Assembly (NCBI GenBank): GCA_947579605.1
Contig: OX388305.1
Location: forward strand, 32,005,542 to 32,069,541
Direction of reading: 5' to 3'
Source of the DNA: Athripsodes cinereus
Lineage: Eukaryota; Arthropoda; Insecta; Trichoptera; Leptoceridae
DNA: 64,000 nucleotides
Under the pieces are notes generated by a model. It worked only from the letters and a program-made list of their open reading frames with translations. It did not search any database and was not told where the DNA came from. Within the stretch, counting starts at the first letter, position 1; each line of letters opens with the position of its first letter. Below are positions 34,768 to 47,138 of the stretch, piece by piece. The translations under genes were made by a program, and so were the position numbers.

Positions 34768-35680
34768 GGTCAACTGAGATTTTAGATAATTTGTATTGTC
34801 AATTGACAGAATAAAAAACAAATTACATTTGTGGATACGATAATAAGGACACATAATTACTTATAGAGACCATTAATAACACTATTATGATCATTTATTT
34901 CATTTTGAAGGGCTCCTTTTTTCACTTCAATTTTCACAAAACTTTTCAGAATAATAGGATAAAACGTAGCAACTTATCTATTATATATTTATTGTGCCTT
35001 ACCTTGATATGGTAACAAGTTGACTTCCTTCACTTGAAACATTGAACACCCCAGAAACTTGCATCTACAATATAAAAATATTGTTAAATTTTATTATGAC
35101 AGTCATGCATTCATTTCTCAAATAAAATAATAAATTCAATTAATGCTTCGTCCCCGATGTTAAATAATCATGTTCAAACTAAAATAACTTATCTAATATA
35201 TAAATCAATAACAAAATATGCGTATGTTTTATTTAAATAACGATATCAAAAACAACCATACGTTCAGAATATTCTCATACACCGATCACTGCATTTTATT
35301 ACAAACAAGTCAAATTTTCTTTCAATAATAAGTAAATAAATTATAAGCAATACCATTAAACACAATACAACCAATTTTACTTACATAATATACAAATATT
35401 AAACCACAAAATATTATAAACACTCGACGACAACAAACATGTCAAACAAATATTGACATTTCGATCATGGACCATCGACAAAAATGATATGGCTGCCAAC
35501 ACAACAATTAAAAAAAATCATGGCGGAAAACGACGCTCGCTACGTAAACGAAAGCGTTTGTCGCCAAAAAGTTTTCGTTTCGAAGTGTGTTTGTCTACCA
35601 AATCAAAATTCGATAGCCAAGATTTCTTCTTGGCGAATTTCGTTAACGAATCGCTTTCTAATGTGAAATGTCTAGGCCTA

Positions 35681-36469
35681 CTGATGTAAAATATGAACAA
35701 TGTTTACAATATAGAAAACCTTTTTAAATAAAATCAGAAAAATTGGTGTGAGCAAGTAGGTATAATACATTATAATATGATATATATTCAAAGCAAGTAC
35801 TATAAGTAAATACGTATAAAACAAAATAAACTCCTCCTTATAATTTTCATGTAATCTTGACATATGACCTTTAATATAAACTGGGAATTCAAAGAAAAAA
35901 TTGGTAATGCGATCAATATATTTTCATATCAATCAGTCTTAAATGAGCGTTGGTTCAAAAAGGTACCTACATATTCATATTATCTCCTTCGAGTCCTTCA
36001 TTGTGGATGAAATGTAGATGAAAGTAATATGTTACTGTTAATTCAGAATATATTGATGGTACAAATCATATAATAAGTGTACCTTCTTACAACAATCACC
36101 ACAGTTTGTTTATATTATATTTATATTATAATATACAGACATGTAATTCCTTTAGCTTTTCAGACTTGAAGGACGCTCATTATTTTTTATTGTAAAGGTA
36201 GAAGTCTCAGATATAAAGGGTATTCTACATTCCAGCATTAATATGCAAGATAGCATTAACATCTTCATGTTATGCTGCCTTATATTGACTTTATGTCTGA
36301 TATTACCTACTGCCCAGTGGTGTACCTGAGGTTTCCACATTGGGTAGACCCACCCTCGATAACTAATAGGTATAATTAAATTCTAGACATACAATTTGAA
36401 ATCGATGCTTCGGTTTTCTCTAAACGTTGAAAAAATCCCTATGATGGTCACTCATCCATGAGCAGCAGC
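35681..36469. other. AT-rich spacer
   Basis: No gene is seen. A hAT-like start CAGTGGTGTACCTGAGG occurs at about 36316-36332 without an identified partner end. Confidence 0.4.
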
Positions 36470-36599
36470 CCTAATAAAATTGCATTTGGCCATCGACACA
36501 AACGAATTTTTCGAAAATGTAACATAACATTATAATTACAAATGTACATTGTCGAAAAGTTCGTTTGTAGTCGATCGCCAAATGCAATTTGTCTATAGG
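36470..36599. mobile_element. 130-bp MITE related to the P-like element's left end
   Basis: The two halves are inverted complements over about 45 bp. The right arm, read on the minus strand, contains GGCGATCGACTACAAACGAA and CTTTTCGACAATGT, which match the left end of the P-like transposon (28393-28435) almost base for base. It carries no coding sequence. The flanks CAGCC and GGGCTG are complementary, not direct, so the exact ends and target duplication are unclear. Confidence 0.8.
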
Positions 36600-38174
36600 T
36601 GGGCTGAGCGCTGTAAGCTACCCTTTATTTAGTTGATCTGACTGGAAAGTAAAAAACTGTTAAAGTAAGTAGTAACATTTTCAAGAAAAAAATATAGATA
36701 TCTGCATATCTATACATAGAGTAAAAAAATCGTTAAACCGGGAGAGCGCTATAGTGCGATTCAAATGAACTGTCAACTCCAATAATAAAAAAAAATCCAA
36801 TCAGACTGTATAGAGGTGACAATTTGTATTACCTACGGATATCGACACTTGTTTTTACTAGTCCACCACAATGGGTACACATTGGGTGGGAAATGAAAAA
36901 CATTTTTTAAATCTTTTTTATGTTAAATATATGCACGTTTCTATGATTACACCTATAGCTATAAAAATAATTATTACAATATTAATTTCGTGGCATGAGT
37001 AAGCGATGACTTATTTACTTATTTTCACTTATTCAGGGTAATTCAAATATGAATATTGTTTTCTAGCAATTCCAAATTACCATAAATGAGTATGGTTAAA
37101 GGATACAAAAGGATGCATAATATGTATATTGAGTCAGTCTATCGACGATTTTTACTGCGAAAGCATTTAATTTGTGCTGTGGTCAAAAGATTACTTTCGT
37201 AAATATACGAGTATGTATGTAATTATATACCTACTCGGTTATATTTTTAACGGTTATATCAGCGTTGAGGTTTGCCACCCATCCTGAATGTCTTGATTTT
37301 ATACTGGCACGAAGAGGACAGTTTGTATGTTTCTTACATACAGCTGATCTGCTGGCTACCCCACTTGTGGGATATGCCGTGATGGTATAGTAGTAGTATA
37401 TTTTTAATAACATGACATGTAGTATGTACGGATCAATATGATATGACGAATTTATATACAGGCATATAACATTTTATAATTCATATCTATATTTTTAATA
37501 CTCCAAAAAAATAGCGTCTTCAAAAAAAATACCTATTTTGAAAATATTAATCCTTTTCATCTATGTTTTATTTAGTAACATCGAACACAATTTACCCACC
37601 ACAACTAACGATATAAGAGACGTGAGTGTGACGGTAGCAGGTAGTCGACCCTTCTTGCTCGCACATTTTACGACGGACTTCGCCATTTCATTTGAATCGT
37701 TCTATAGCTAAATTAACCATATATACTGTTATATGAAATCTAATAATATTAATAATTGATCCACAGCACGTACTGTGTAATACAATAGATTGCCTACAAA
37801 TTGCACTATGCCAATATGTGTAATGATAATGTACTTTGCTAATTACGTTACTCTTGCTTTGTATCTAATATCTACATGTTTAGGCACTTGTGCATATTAG
37901 TACCTATACGAGTTTGGAGTGCATTTACGAGTATTTAATTGCAGTACGGTATGGTATCGATTTGATTTTTTCTATTTAGGTATGCACTGTAGATCAGTAG
38001 ATAACATAGGCAATAAACATAATATTTGTATGCTTTCCTGAAAAATGGTACACTTGAATTATTGACAAAATTACCATATTTCAACAAAATAGTGAATGAT
38101 AGTTCACTTTCCACATTAGTATTATGTCATACTAAAACTGTAATAACTTTTAAAATAAATAAGATATAATTAGA
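36600..38174. other. AT-rich DNA with family B copy 5
   Basis: The only feature is a minus-strand family B repeat at about 37262-37400, with CCACTTGTGGGATATGCCG and GATGGTATAGTAGTAG. Its minus-strand translation (YPTSGVASRSA) resembles that at 25390 only because the DNA repeat is shared. Confidence 0.55.
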
Positions 38175-38349
38175 GAGTTCGTCGGTAGCTTGGGGGTAGA
38201 GTCTCGGCCTCGTGAACAAGGGGTCCGTGGTTCAATCCCAGATCCCGGCGAACTCCCCTTTCACGACTCAAGCTTTTAGCTTAGTGTGCAAGGTGTATAA
38301 GGCTGTATTTGGGTTTATAACAAAAACCCAGATATATCTTTTTTTTTAA
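38175..38349 (+). mobile_element. SINE copy 5
   Basis: It has the head with B box variant GGTTCAATCCC, the body and the ACCCAGATATATC end, then a T-rich stretch where others have an A tail. It is full length. Confidence 0.92.
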
Positions 38350-39479
38350 TTATTACCTAGAAATATGTTAGGTGGGTTAGATATATAATTTATTATTATT
38401 ATATACGCAGATTATATAATAGAGGATAACATAAATCTTGTCTTGCTTGATCTTGATCATACGACTCGCGAAGTGATTATAGTAAAAAAATACTGCACGA
38501 AATTGGTATGCGCATACTTTTGATTTTCGTCAAGATTAAGATTGTATTTAGATTATCTCAAGAGTAACTATAAAGACAAGCCTAAAACAGGTCATCAATG
38601 GTGTAAGTGAAACCGAAACCACGATAGCGTATTTTATGAAATAAAGTAGCATTTTGACAAAGACTGAATAGGTACTTTTTTAAATTATTTTCCTGCTATT
38701 CTTTTTGAAAATTAAAGCGTTTATGTTGGACTATACATACATATGAACATATATTTAAAAAACAAGTATTAAAATATTTGTGTGGGAGAGGGATAGAAAC
38801 ACATTCAGGACCATAAACGAAAATAAAATATAGAAAGAGAAAAAAGTGCCAGATATATAATATTATACATTAACATGTATCTATCGTGTATTATGTTTTG
38901 GTTAAACGTGAAAAATAAATAAATAGGTGGATATTATGAATGACGAGCCATGAGATTAATTACCTCAAAGTTTACTCATTTTTACGGTTCAGTGGTAATA
39001 ATGATTTTCCCTGGTATAATAATAATATTATTATGTTCCACGTCACAGATGTGTCACTCAATTGAGAAGGTGGCTACTCTAATACAGTTTCTATCTATCT
39101 ACGTAATATTATATCTACTATGTGCCTACACCTGTAACTAAAAAAGAACGTGTCGTTGTACATAACATGAGATTGTTTATATATACCTATACATAAGGGT
39201 GAGAATAATAATAATTATTATATTGCGAAACAAAATAACAAAGTCGCAATGAAAACCACTGAGGCCAGGAGAGAATGTATTATTCTGAAAAATTATTTAT
39301 AGTTTGTTAGGTACGTACCTACGTAATATTATTTGTTGCGCGGTACCTATTACTTGTAATTTGTATTATAAATAAGTGTGGGTATACGCTATGTTGTGTT
39401 ATGTTGTATTTTGTAGTGTAGTGGTGTACGAGCTAGGTATGGTATAGTACTGTATTACATAGATATATAGCTGAGCGGT
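38350..39479. other. AT-rich DNA, no gene seen
   Basis: No coding sequence or named repeat is supported. Confidence 0.4.
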
Positions 39480-39720
39480 GTTTAGAGTAGAGTGTGGGCG
39501 TACAGCTGGGAGACATCGGACTGGAGGAGAGGTGCAGAGCATGGAGCAGCTCTCTCCTCACAGGATCGTGCGGAGGCTGTATTGATCCCTGTTGCCAGGC
39601 AACCCTCCCCTCCTTCCGCTGCTTCTCCCACCGTCCTCCCCCGGGTATCCACGCGAATCATCCACCAACCCTCGGGCCGGGACATGGCTTTGATATCTCT
39701 GGAATATGGAAGCGGGTGAA
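39480..39720. other. GC-rich island with a palindromic X-box-like site
   Basis: GC here is far above the local background. GTTGCCAGGCAAC at 39591-39603 is a perfect 13-base palindrome matching the RFX-type X-box pattern. Overlapping frames exist on both strands (for example 39494-39784 and 39482-39685), as expected from GC-rich DNA with few stops; none has a recognised domain. It could be a promoter or first exon, or a repeat, since similar patches lie near 51300-51420 and 56600-57000. Confidence 0.4.
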
Positions 39721-40034
39721 TGCAATATCATTTTTATGCAGTATAATAAACAAATATCCTTTTAGAAGTAAGTATAATAAATAAAATATTACAAACTACA
39801 CAAAATATAGTCACGAAACTCATTTGTTATGCAAATGGACAGAGATAATTATCTCTTTGAGAATATTGCAATAGTTGATCTAGATAAAAGAGTATAGGAG
39901 AGAAAGATTTTGTTCAGGGTGATCATCAACTTCGAAGACCTAGTATGTCACATGAGAGTCAACCATTTATTTCCAAATTTTGAATATTGAAAGCTATTCA
40001 ATATTGAATTAATCCTCGAATCAATTTCCTCTGA
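39721..40034. other. AT-rich spacer
   Basis: Nothing is recognised. Confidence 0.35.
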
Positions 40035-42675
40035 ATGAATTAGGCACATTTCGTCCCTCGTCTGACTAACTGTCGTAACTGACTTTTTTGGCAAAATTGA
40101 GTTATGACCGCCACCATGTATTGTGATTTGATACGCATGTTCTCACCGAAGATCACAGCTGTAGCTGCTGCCATTATCCTGGAACAGCTTTCTGATTTGT
40201 TGTCGTATCTACGAATTAATCAAAATAATATCTTACTAACGGACGTAAGTGCAGATACTACAGTTAGTGTGATTTTTTATAAATGAAAAACATATCCAAT
40301 GTAGGTCCTATCTTGAAATACGATACTTAGTATAGACATTAACTGAGTATAACTTTTTATTTATTTTCACATAGGATAGTATTTTTCTTTGTTGGAATCA
40401 TTTTAGTAGAAATTCTCAATATCCCGATCATAATTTAAGTACTGAAAGAATTAATATGTCAAATATTTACGAAGTGCAGCCACAAGATTTTGAAGTTGAC
40501 GGCTCACTGAGGGAAATACTAAGAAAAAAATCTTCTAAGGTCAATAAAAATAAATAAAAATAAACAACTAAAAGATCACAGAATGGAGTATATGACCCAA
40601 GTATCCAAAAATATTGTTGCATAGTGAATACTAAAACCTGCGTGAAACATTGAAATTTGTTAGGCAGCATCTCGTCAATGTTTTCTTTTCAACGAATATA
40701 CTCCCGAAATAATTTGAGAAAATTTTCGGAGTCTTGAAGAAATTTTACAATTTATTATCATCATCTGCTAGACGGACATCAGATATGCCGGGCATTTTTT
40801 TAAAATACATAAGTGTTGGAAAAAAAACGGTTGAAACAGCTATCGATAGTTACTTCGGCGAGGATTTTAGATAAAGAAAATCGAGGCGATCGAAAAGCTT
40901 TTTACATTGATCTGAGAATGAGTCGCAATATTGAGGAACAAATTGAGAGATTTCCAAAAGTTGAGTCTCACTATTGTCGTGAAAAGACGACATGAAAATA
41001 CTTGCATAGTGACTTGACATTGAGAAACATGTACGCTATGTTTCTGGATACTTTGAAAAACAATACTGAAAAACTAGGTTTTGTATCATACAGAAGAGTT
41101 TTAATATAAAAAAAAACCTGTCTTTCCATCTACCGAAAAAGGATCAGTGTAGCTTGTGAACGACATATTGCGAAAGCTCAGAAGATGTTAAAACTAAATT
41201 GAAAAATCAATATCTTAAGCATGAAAATGAAAAAAATACTTGTTCGTCCTGCTAGAATGGTTGGCAAAACAAAAGCTCAGCAAGATTCTATAACACAGTG
41301 TGCTACGTTTGATATGCAGCAAGTTATCAACTTACCAATCAGCAATGTAAGGGCAGTTTTCTATAAAAGACGTTTATTAGTATATAACTTCACAATATAC
41401 GATATACCTTCTGGTGAGTGCTATCGTTATACGTGGCATGAAGGTGCAAGCAAGAAGGGTTCCTCTAAAATTTAATCTGCGTTTTTTCTTTTCTGAATAT
41501 GTACTCGTATGATGAAAAATGTTATAAAAAGTATATTTATTTGCCGACTGCTGTTGCGGTTAAAACAAAAATTCAATAATCGCTTCTACCTTAATTTACT
41601 TTATAAATAATTCAAGAAATAATAATGAAATAAAATAACGTATCTGTTCCATGTCACGGACAAAGTGAAGGCGATTCGGTACACAGTGCTATTAACTATG
41701 CGCTTAAGAAAAGTGGTAATATCTTTGTTCCTAGTCAATTACTTCCTGTTTTCAAATTAGCAGGTAGAAACAAACCTTACATCGTTACACCCCTCAACTG
41801 TTCAGATTTTTTGGATTTTAAGAAATTATCCATTGAGCTACGTCTTCTTTCCCTTCGAATGACGACACAGGGCTAAATGTAAACTGAACGGAGATGACGT
41901 AATTTTCAGTAGAAAAACACAGTCTTACTAAGTTTTCTTTTAAAACTAGTGATGGCGAAACAAATTATCGTTCAATATACTTGAAACGACAAGTATTTAA
42001 CATAATATTGCATAACGAGATTTCTCAACTCAAATCCACTCCATCTAAAATTTCCCAGGCAAAATCTGCTGACTCGATGTATTTGACTACTGGCGATACA
42101 CCGATGATAAGATTACTCAAGCACGCTGAGTTTTATAAGTCCCTCCATCACTAAATTCGTTGTTTTGAAAATAATCACGAAATTTTATTTATTAACATCT
42201 GATGATGAGGATGAGAATTCTCGAACACCATAATCTGCATAATAATTTATTTTTTAGTGATTTACTATCATTTTATTTCCCATAAAACTGCTCTTATTAC
42301 AGTGTAAACACTCTTGTTAATTAATATACTTTCTTAAATTATAAAGTCGTTTTATTTTCACCTTTGACTCTTAAAATAGTTAAGTCCTATCTGAGCATAA
42401 CTAAATATGGCCATGGGAAAAAAGTCTCACAAAGGGTCCTATCTACTTTGACGGTGCATAAAAATAAATCCAATATACTTATGGAAATTTAATTATCACA
42501 AAAATAATTCAGAGATTCATAAAAATACAAATAAAATAATAAAATACATTTAGACTCTTTCGTTTAGCTGGGAGAGACGAAACTATGCACGCCAAAACAC
42601 TAAAAATGCTCTCCTGAACAATTTACATTTTACCAGTTACGACAGTTAGTCAGATGAGGGACGATTTATGGAATG
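40035..42675 (+). mobile_element. Broken DNA transposon with long TIRs, superfamily unassigned
   Basis: The left end contains CGTCCCTCGTCTGACTAACT (from 40051) and the right end, read on the minus strand, contains CGTCCCTCATCTGACTAACT. Both continue with GTCGTAACTG, so the TIR is over 30 bp. GAAT occurs at both flanks (about 40037-40040 and 42671-42674) as a candidate 4-bp target duplication. The element is about 2.6 kb and encodes the broken protein described separately. Confidence 0.82.
40104..42150 (+). pseudogene. Putative transposase of the long-TIR element, broken
   Basis: The protein pieces run in order along the element. A first piece at 40104-40240 ends at a GTAAGT donor, and an acceptor TTTTCACATAG lies near 40373. 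Then come YEVQPQDFEVDGSLREIL near 40470, RNIEEQIERFPKVESHYC near 40930-40980, YLHSDLTLRNMYAMFLDTLK near 41000-41055, FDMQQVINLPISN near 41310-41345, YNFTIYDIPSGECYRYTWHE near 41383-41442, GQSEGDSVHSAINYALKKSG at about 41661-41720 and LDFKKLSIELRLLSLRM near 41815-41870. Stops and frame changes separate them. The part expected between YTWHEGASK and GQSEGDS looks deleted. I know this as a repeat-associated insect protein family, presumably DDE-type; the superfamily is not certain. Confidence 0.72.
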
Positions 42676-44026
42676 TTCTGAGATATTATATTAACTTTTA
42701 TTCGATTTTTATATAACTCAAGAACTTTCTTAGATTTATTTTTCATTGTACATCTACATATTTTTTAGCACAGGTTTAAGCTTGGTGAGTTGGAATATGT
42801 CCATCAAGATATAGCGACAAATTTTCCTGGACAAAAACTTTAAACATGTACATAGTCGTATTACTAGTCTTAGGTAATTATGTTATCTGTAATTGATATA
42901 GAGTAAAGAATAAAATAAACTAAACTATAATATAAGAAAATTAAAATTACACTGGCTACCCTATATGTGAAATTAGTTATAATGGAATTAATATATAATT
43001 ATATAGGAAATATTTTTTTTTTTTTTCAGATAATCTCATCACATTTCAATGAGAGTACACATACACCAATACAAATATTATATTACGAATTGTATAAGTA
43101 GTTTCTACATCCCTAGCTCCCATACATACATTTATACAATGTATCTATATATAACTATACAAATATTATAATACAATGTACGAGTATAATATTATTACCT
43201 ATTCATACCTACTGATCTGTACAAAAGTAGCATACAACAAATAGTTTTCTCATTCACTCAATATAGGATTTTCCCAGTTTGTCTCGTTCGTTCCCTTTTC
43301 TTCTACCCTCCCGGAGAGGCTATGCCTAGAAGCTTAAATCAAGATGGGTTCGAAACCAGGTCATGATTACCGGGATGGTACCTACATTTTCTTCTTAACA
43401 ATTGACAATAATCACATCATTATACATATATATAAATAATGGTAAAATCCTTTTCCAACAGTGGGGAATATATTGCAAAAAAAAATAGATTTACTGAAAC
43501 ATGAAAGATTATGCGGAAATATTTTGCATTATTAGCTCTGTTTATATTATTTTAAGTTTTTATAAGAATACACAAGAAGATCGTGAAAAAAATTGTTTAT
43601 TATCCGATTTAGAGATAATAATATTTTGTATTATAATATTATTCAGAGGACTTCTGAATGTGAAAGAGAAAAAATAGAGATTAAACAGTGCTCAATAATA
43701 TATTTTTATATTTTATTTATTAAAATTAGAAATAATAGATGTTATAATCATGTCCCTATATAAATAGATTCATTTGACTGCTCCTTAAGAGATTTAAAAG
43801 GGGAAGGATAAAAAATCAAAGGTAAATATGTAATAAAGAAAAATAAGTAGAGGAAGATCTCCCTCATGATGATCGACGACATTAGAAAAATCGCTGGTGA
43901 CTTATCACCCTTCTCTTTGCTGTCAAAAATTAGGGAAATCGAGGTTATTGTTTATTAGATATGCCCTAGATTTTGTGAAATAAAAATATTATTATGAGTA
44001 AAATATTTTATAACAATTGTCTCTAA
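42676..44026. other. AT-rich DNA with a possible LINE tail scrap
   Basis: No intact gene. At about 43850-43900 a frame gives an IDDIRKIAG motif after an Arg/Ser-rich start. This resembles the (D/E)DI.K.AG motif near the C-terminus of several LINE proteins. It is too short to assign. Confidence 0.35.
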
Positions 44027-44875
44027 ATCATCAGAGCTCTACTTTTACAAGTGGAGTACCAAGTAGACCAGCTACATATATTTTTCATCATTTGTCTCTA
44101 ATGGGGTGTTCACATTTGGCGAATATCGCCAGGCGAATTTCAAAATATATCGCCAGGCGAAAAAACGAAATTCGCCGGACATCCATTGATCTTCTCACCT
44201 GTTCACACATTCCACCGATATAGAAACGATCTATCAGATGCGCTTTGGTTTTGACACTGTTTTCAAAATGGCGTCGAGATGGAGATCGCGAAGTGTTTAT
44301 TTTTAGTCGAAAATGTTATAGTAGAGGTTATAAGCAACACCACATTGGCCTAAATCACTCGCAAACGAGTGGATGGCCTTGAGAAGAATAGAATTGAATA
44401 AAGGTGGTGTTGTTATAAGGCGCCTTTTAATTAAGGAAACAAACGCCACAAACCAGCAACAAAGATAACAGCTGTCACGAAGCGGGAAACATTATAAAAT
44501 TTATAGGTTATAAAGTTTTTACCATAGATACGAACGCCGCGCACATCTGCGCATGCGCGAATCGTTCAATCGGCCGAAAATGTTGGAAGGTGGTCAACTC
44601 GAGACGATATCGTTTCTACTGGTTTTTATCGTTTCAGACTAGCTGTCATTTTGTTCACACGGTTCAAATGGCTGGCGAAAATTTGGTGCCTGGCGATATT
44701 CGCCAAAGTGAGAACACCACATAAATCATCACCTCTTGCAAGTTGAGTACCAAATAGACTTTGATACTAACTGCATATTATTTTATACTAATTGTCTACA
44801 AAAAATCCCAGCATCTCTTACGAGTGGAGTATAAATAGATTTTCTGCATGTAATTTATAATTTTACTGAATGAAC
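44027..44875. repeat. Degenerate ~75-bp direct repeats, split by a MITE
   Basis: Segments at about 44027, 44724 and 44803 share the order AATC-TC(A/T), then (A)AGTGGAGTA(CC)AA, then TAGA(CC/TT) and an AT-rich end. They look like three old tandem units of roughly 75 bp. The 620-bp MITE at 44102 lies between the first and second. Confidence 0.55.
44099..44724. mobile_element. 620-bp MITE with TAA target duplication (PIF/Harbinger-like)
   Basis: The element at 44102-44721 begins TGGGGTGTTCACATTTGGCG and ends in the complement of TGTGGTGTTCTCACTTTGGC, flanked by TAA at 44099-44101 and 44722-44724. The inverted similarity continues through GAATATCGCCA, and subterminal AGAAACGAT motifs are mirrored. 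A 3-bp TAA duplication fits PIF/Harbinger elements. There is no coding sequence; the interior is GC-richer than the flanks. Confidence 0.85.
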
Positions 44876-46257
44876 ATACTCGAACATGTTGTCCTATCCA
44901 CGCCCAATAAAATGAAACTCTCTTGATGGTTCATTATATGAAACACTCTCACGGTTTAATTTCAGTTGTTGGATGTTTTATACGTGATTTTTTACGAATA
45001 ATTATCTTTACATTCTTGATTGAATTGTTGAAAAAGCAATATACGAAATATATTCCAAAATTCCCATGGAAAATAATGTAAACTGGTTTATTTTTATAAC
45101 TCATTTATATATATATATATATAAAAAATTAATTGAATATAACTTAAATGTTTCGTTTCATCATATCTTCGACATATTATTACCGACCCTGCTAATTACA
45201 CTATTCTACCTAATAGATAATAACTGGGCAATGGTAAATGTAAATGACTATACGGCGAGTGACTTTCAAATATATAGACTTCTTTATTTATTTAATCATT
45301 GAACGGCTATAAAAGCCTTTGATATGAGAAAAAAATCAATAAAATAACAATAGATAATATATAGAGAACAAAAAACAAAAATACAAAAAAAACACACACA
45401 ATTTATTGTATTGTCGCCTATCCGATGTTATTTCTTTTGATTATGTATTTGAGTAGCTTATTTTATTTGTAAATTTATTTTGGTATACATATGTGTTTAT
45501 TTATATATTTATCTATATATATCTTAAATTATTTTATTTTGTTTTACTTATTTATTTATATATTATTATTATTATTTGTTTCTGTTTAATGGGTTAGTTG
45601 GAAGATATTGCGCTTCAGCAATAAACTCGCCCATTGCACAAAATTATTAATTCTATTGTTGTGATACCATGTTTTTTGTTCTTCTTTATATATTGATTAT
45701 GTGCAATAAAGTTTATTATTATTATTGTTATTATTACTAACAGCCCAGCAAACTATGCAGGAACAGCGATTCATAAAAAGATACTACTTGTTATGTACAC
45801 GTTAAGTCAGTTAGTTATTTTTTAATTAGGTATTCATGCGTGCATAGTAAGTAAATAGTTAATATACCTACGTTGTCCTTATGTATTTTTAAAACTAATA
45901 ATAACACCATTTGTCGTGATTCAATTCCGTCAATTCCCCGATAAAGAATTGTTCGCCTTTCGCTTTTTCTGTATTCGTAAAACATGACAAATAAGACCTT
46001 TAACATTTTTTATTCAATTTTGTATACTTCACCTGCATGTTTATTTATTTATTTGACAGTATGTAAAATATAACATGTCATAAATATCAACCTAACTGGG
46101 CATGAGCCCGTAGGTACCTACAACCAAGGCAGACAGAATCAGTTTTTAACTTTGTCTCACCGTTTCAACATTCTGTACCTACTTTATTTTATTACATGTA
46201 GGTAGTCTGTTATATACTCCACTTGTACGTACAAATAGAAGTCTCCTAAATATGGCA
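44876..46257. other. AT-rich DNA with LINE 3' tail
   Basis: No gene. At about 45588-45740 a plus-strand LINE 3' tail has GGGTTAGTTGGAAGATATTG, AATAAACTCGCCCATTGC, GCAATAAAGTTTATTATT and an (ATT)n end. Family C-like tracts lie near 45283-45350 and 46037-46115. A (TA)n run is at 45108-45122. Confidence 0.55.
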
Positions 46258-46634
46258 CTAATAAGTAATGATGTAACGAATATTCGAATTCGCATATTTC
46301 AAAGTATTTGCATTCGCATTCGTATTCGCAAAAAAATATGCGAATGTTTTGCGAATATTATTTCGGTAATAAAGTATCGGATTTTCGGTAAAAGTACCGG
46401 ATATTTACCCGGTACATTGCAGAAAAAGGTACTGCAAGAAAATGTTCTTTAAGAAAACCGAGGAATTTTGAAATATTTTAAATTCCTATACCATTTTGAA
46501 AATTGGGCGACGGGGGGGTAGAAATTTTAATGATTGAGCAATATTGTCGAAATCTAAGCAAGTCAATATTCGCTATTCGCATTCGCATTCGCGAATGTCC
46601 AAAATCACACATTCGTTACATCACTACTAATAAG
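46258..46634. mobile_element. 361-bp hAT-type MITE with 8-bp target duplication
   Basis: The element at 46266-46626 has ends TAATGATGTAACGAAT and, inverted, TAGTGATGTAACGAAT. It is flanked by exact CTAATAAG at 46258-46265 and 46627-46634. Repeated ATTCGC motifs lie inside both ends. No transposase is present; a 66-codon frame across the left end is incidental. Confidence 0.92.
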
Positions 46635-47138
46635 TGACCGATTTTTACTATCACCGAGCAATGATAGGAATAGTTATAAGGATTGTGATCCCACCTTTGT
46701 CTTAATATTGTTCCACTTTTTCAGTGCGAACCATTAAATCTATATGCCACTGGGGAATCACAGTCCATATCGACAGTACATTCATTACCAGACATAAATA
46801 AATTCAACAACGAATCTTTATAATATCTGTTACAATATTCATCGCTCTTCATGTTTCCGTGTAATCTGTCGTTTGCATTATTTCATTAAACATCAATCAA
46901 TCAAGTTGTTCGTTAATGTCAGATTTGTATAGTCGTAAAAAAATGTAAAAAAGTAAACCCTCGAAGTACGTAATAAATTATCTTCTGTTACTTTTCTTAT
47001 ACATTTTTATTAACTGTTAGAGAAAACTAGATAAACTTGATAATATGTGATATGAAAAAGAAAAAGTTAATTTAATACGATGTGCTCGGCTTAATCGTAG
47101 TTAGGGCACTTAGAATAAAGTGCTAGAATCATCCTACA
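46635..47138. other. AT-rich spacer
   Basis: Nothing is recognised. Confidence 0.35.

Larger units (their letters stand above)
28377..35680 (+). mobile_element. P-element-like DNA transposon, about 7.3 kb with nested insertions
   Basis: Both ends carry TAGGCCTA (28377-28384 and 35673-35680) followed inward by GACA(A)TTT. TAGGCCTA is 8 bp and palindromic, so it may be the 8-bp target duplication typical of P elements or part of the inverted repeats. Subterminal motifs are shared in inverted orientation, for example TTTGGTAGACAAA and TTCGAAACGA on the left and their complements on the right. The interior holds a broken P/THAP9-type transposase (29100-31062), a SINE (32291), a perfect foldback (32658), a LINE fragment (34074) and a TA-target MITE (34694). 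A 130-bp relative of the left end lies at 36470. Confidence 0.72.
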
